From contig JBKJTS010000128.1 in the NCBI GenBank assembly GCA_046590885.1, forward strand, positions 1 to 15,157: a stretch of DNA of 15,157 bases, written 5' to 3'. Shown one piece after another: positions 14,894 to 15,157 of the stretch. Each line of letters opens with the position of its first letter. The first letter of the stretch is position 1. The notes under the pieces were generated by a model. That model made no database searches and was not told the DNA's origin. It worked only from the letters and a program-made list of their open reading frames with translations. A program made the translations under genes and the position numbers. Source of the stretch: Ga0077554 sp046590885 (GTDB lineage: Bacteria > Pseudomonadota > Gammaproteobacteria > Ga0077554 > Ga007554).

Positions 14894-15157
14894 TTAATCA
14901 TTGGCACGCGCATCTGTCATGCCTGCTTGCAGGCGCAGGCGCATCCGTTCCACCGTTAATAACGTTACCAGCTGTGCCATTTCCGGTCCGTCCAGCTCAC
15001 CTGTGAGTGCTGCGCGCAATGGATGGAATAGTGCCTTGCCCTTGGCGCCAGTTTCTTGCTTGATGTAATTTACCAGTGCCTTGTAATCAGCACCATGCCG
15101 ATCCAGCGCTGTAAGCGCATGTTCAAAGAACGCGCCGCCGGCCTCTTCCACCGCCTT
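14894..15157 (-). CDS. gltX: Glutamyl-tRNA synthetase, C-terminal end (partial)
   Basis: The last 87 codons of a gene that continues beyond the window edge. The reading frame is open to base 15157, and its true start is outside. The sequence contains the anticodon-binding C-terminal segment of bacterial GltX, with NYIKQETGAKGKALFHPLRA and ALTGELDGPEMAQLVTLL, both characteristic of the family (the KGKxLFxPLRxALTG motif). GltX charges tRNA-Glu. It is followed after 6 nt by cysS on the same strand, so the two synthetase genes probably form one transcript. Confidence 0.93.
   Translation of the reverse strand, partial: KAVEEAGGAFFEHALTALDRHGADYKALVNYIKQETGAKGKALFHPLRAALTGELDGPEMAQLVTLLTVERMRLRLQAGMTDARAND

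Overview
The window looks like chromosomal DNA from a motile, environmental gammaproteobacterium. The evidence is the polar-flagellum style block cheR-cheV / flgA-flgM-flgN-flgZ known from Pseudomonas and relatives, the phoB-phoR pair, the RlmI-type methyltransferase and the gltX-cysS pair. GC content is near half by eye. The genus cannot be named from this sequence alone.

Layout, left to right. (1) 1-1361: a frameshifted C-terminal remnant of a CPBP-family membrane protease, then a two-gene minus-strand operon of a PadR-type repressor and a DUF4188 protein. An AT-only palindrome sits in the operon's promoter. (2) 1499-4666, plus strand: an RlmI-like 23S rRNA methyltransferase and an Atm1-type ABC exporter. 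(3) 4714-9122: chemotaxis and flagellar control. cheV and cheR run leftward from a sigma-28 promoter. flgA runs rightward from a probable sigma-54 promoter. flgM-flgN-flgZ follow, with their own near-consensus sigma-28 promoter. (4) 9123-9892: a non-coding stretch, tRNA-Ala(CGC), a spacer carrying a repeat remnant, tRNA-Arg(CCU), and a bidirectional terminator shared with pstS. (5) 9915-13056, minus strand: phoB-phoR and pstS. phoB and pstS each have a Pho box with a -10 element exactly 10 nt downstream, so PhoB probably drives both; pstCAB-phoU are not adjacent. (6) 13057-13390: a 334-base gap without protein genes. It holds a strong plus-strand sigma-54 promoter match followed about 45 nt later by a classic intrinsic terminator, together predicting an undescribed small RNA of about 75 nt. 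(7) 13391-15157, minus strand: cysS, carrying about 33 extra in-frame residues made of a palindromic repeat, and the C-terminal end of gltX.

How the parts work together: the flagellar block gives a hierarchy in which the sigma-54 level makes FlgA and the sigma-28 level makes CheV, FlgM, FlgN and FlgZ. FlgM then feeds back on sigma-28, and FlgZ links cyclic-di-GMP to motility. PhoR-PhoB senses phosphate through PstS. The two most unusual items are the sigma-54 small RNA candidate at 13308-13383 and the repeat inserted into cysS at 14378-14476, which has a relative in the tRNA spacer at 9685-9713.
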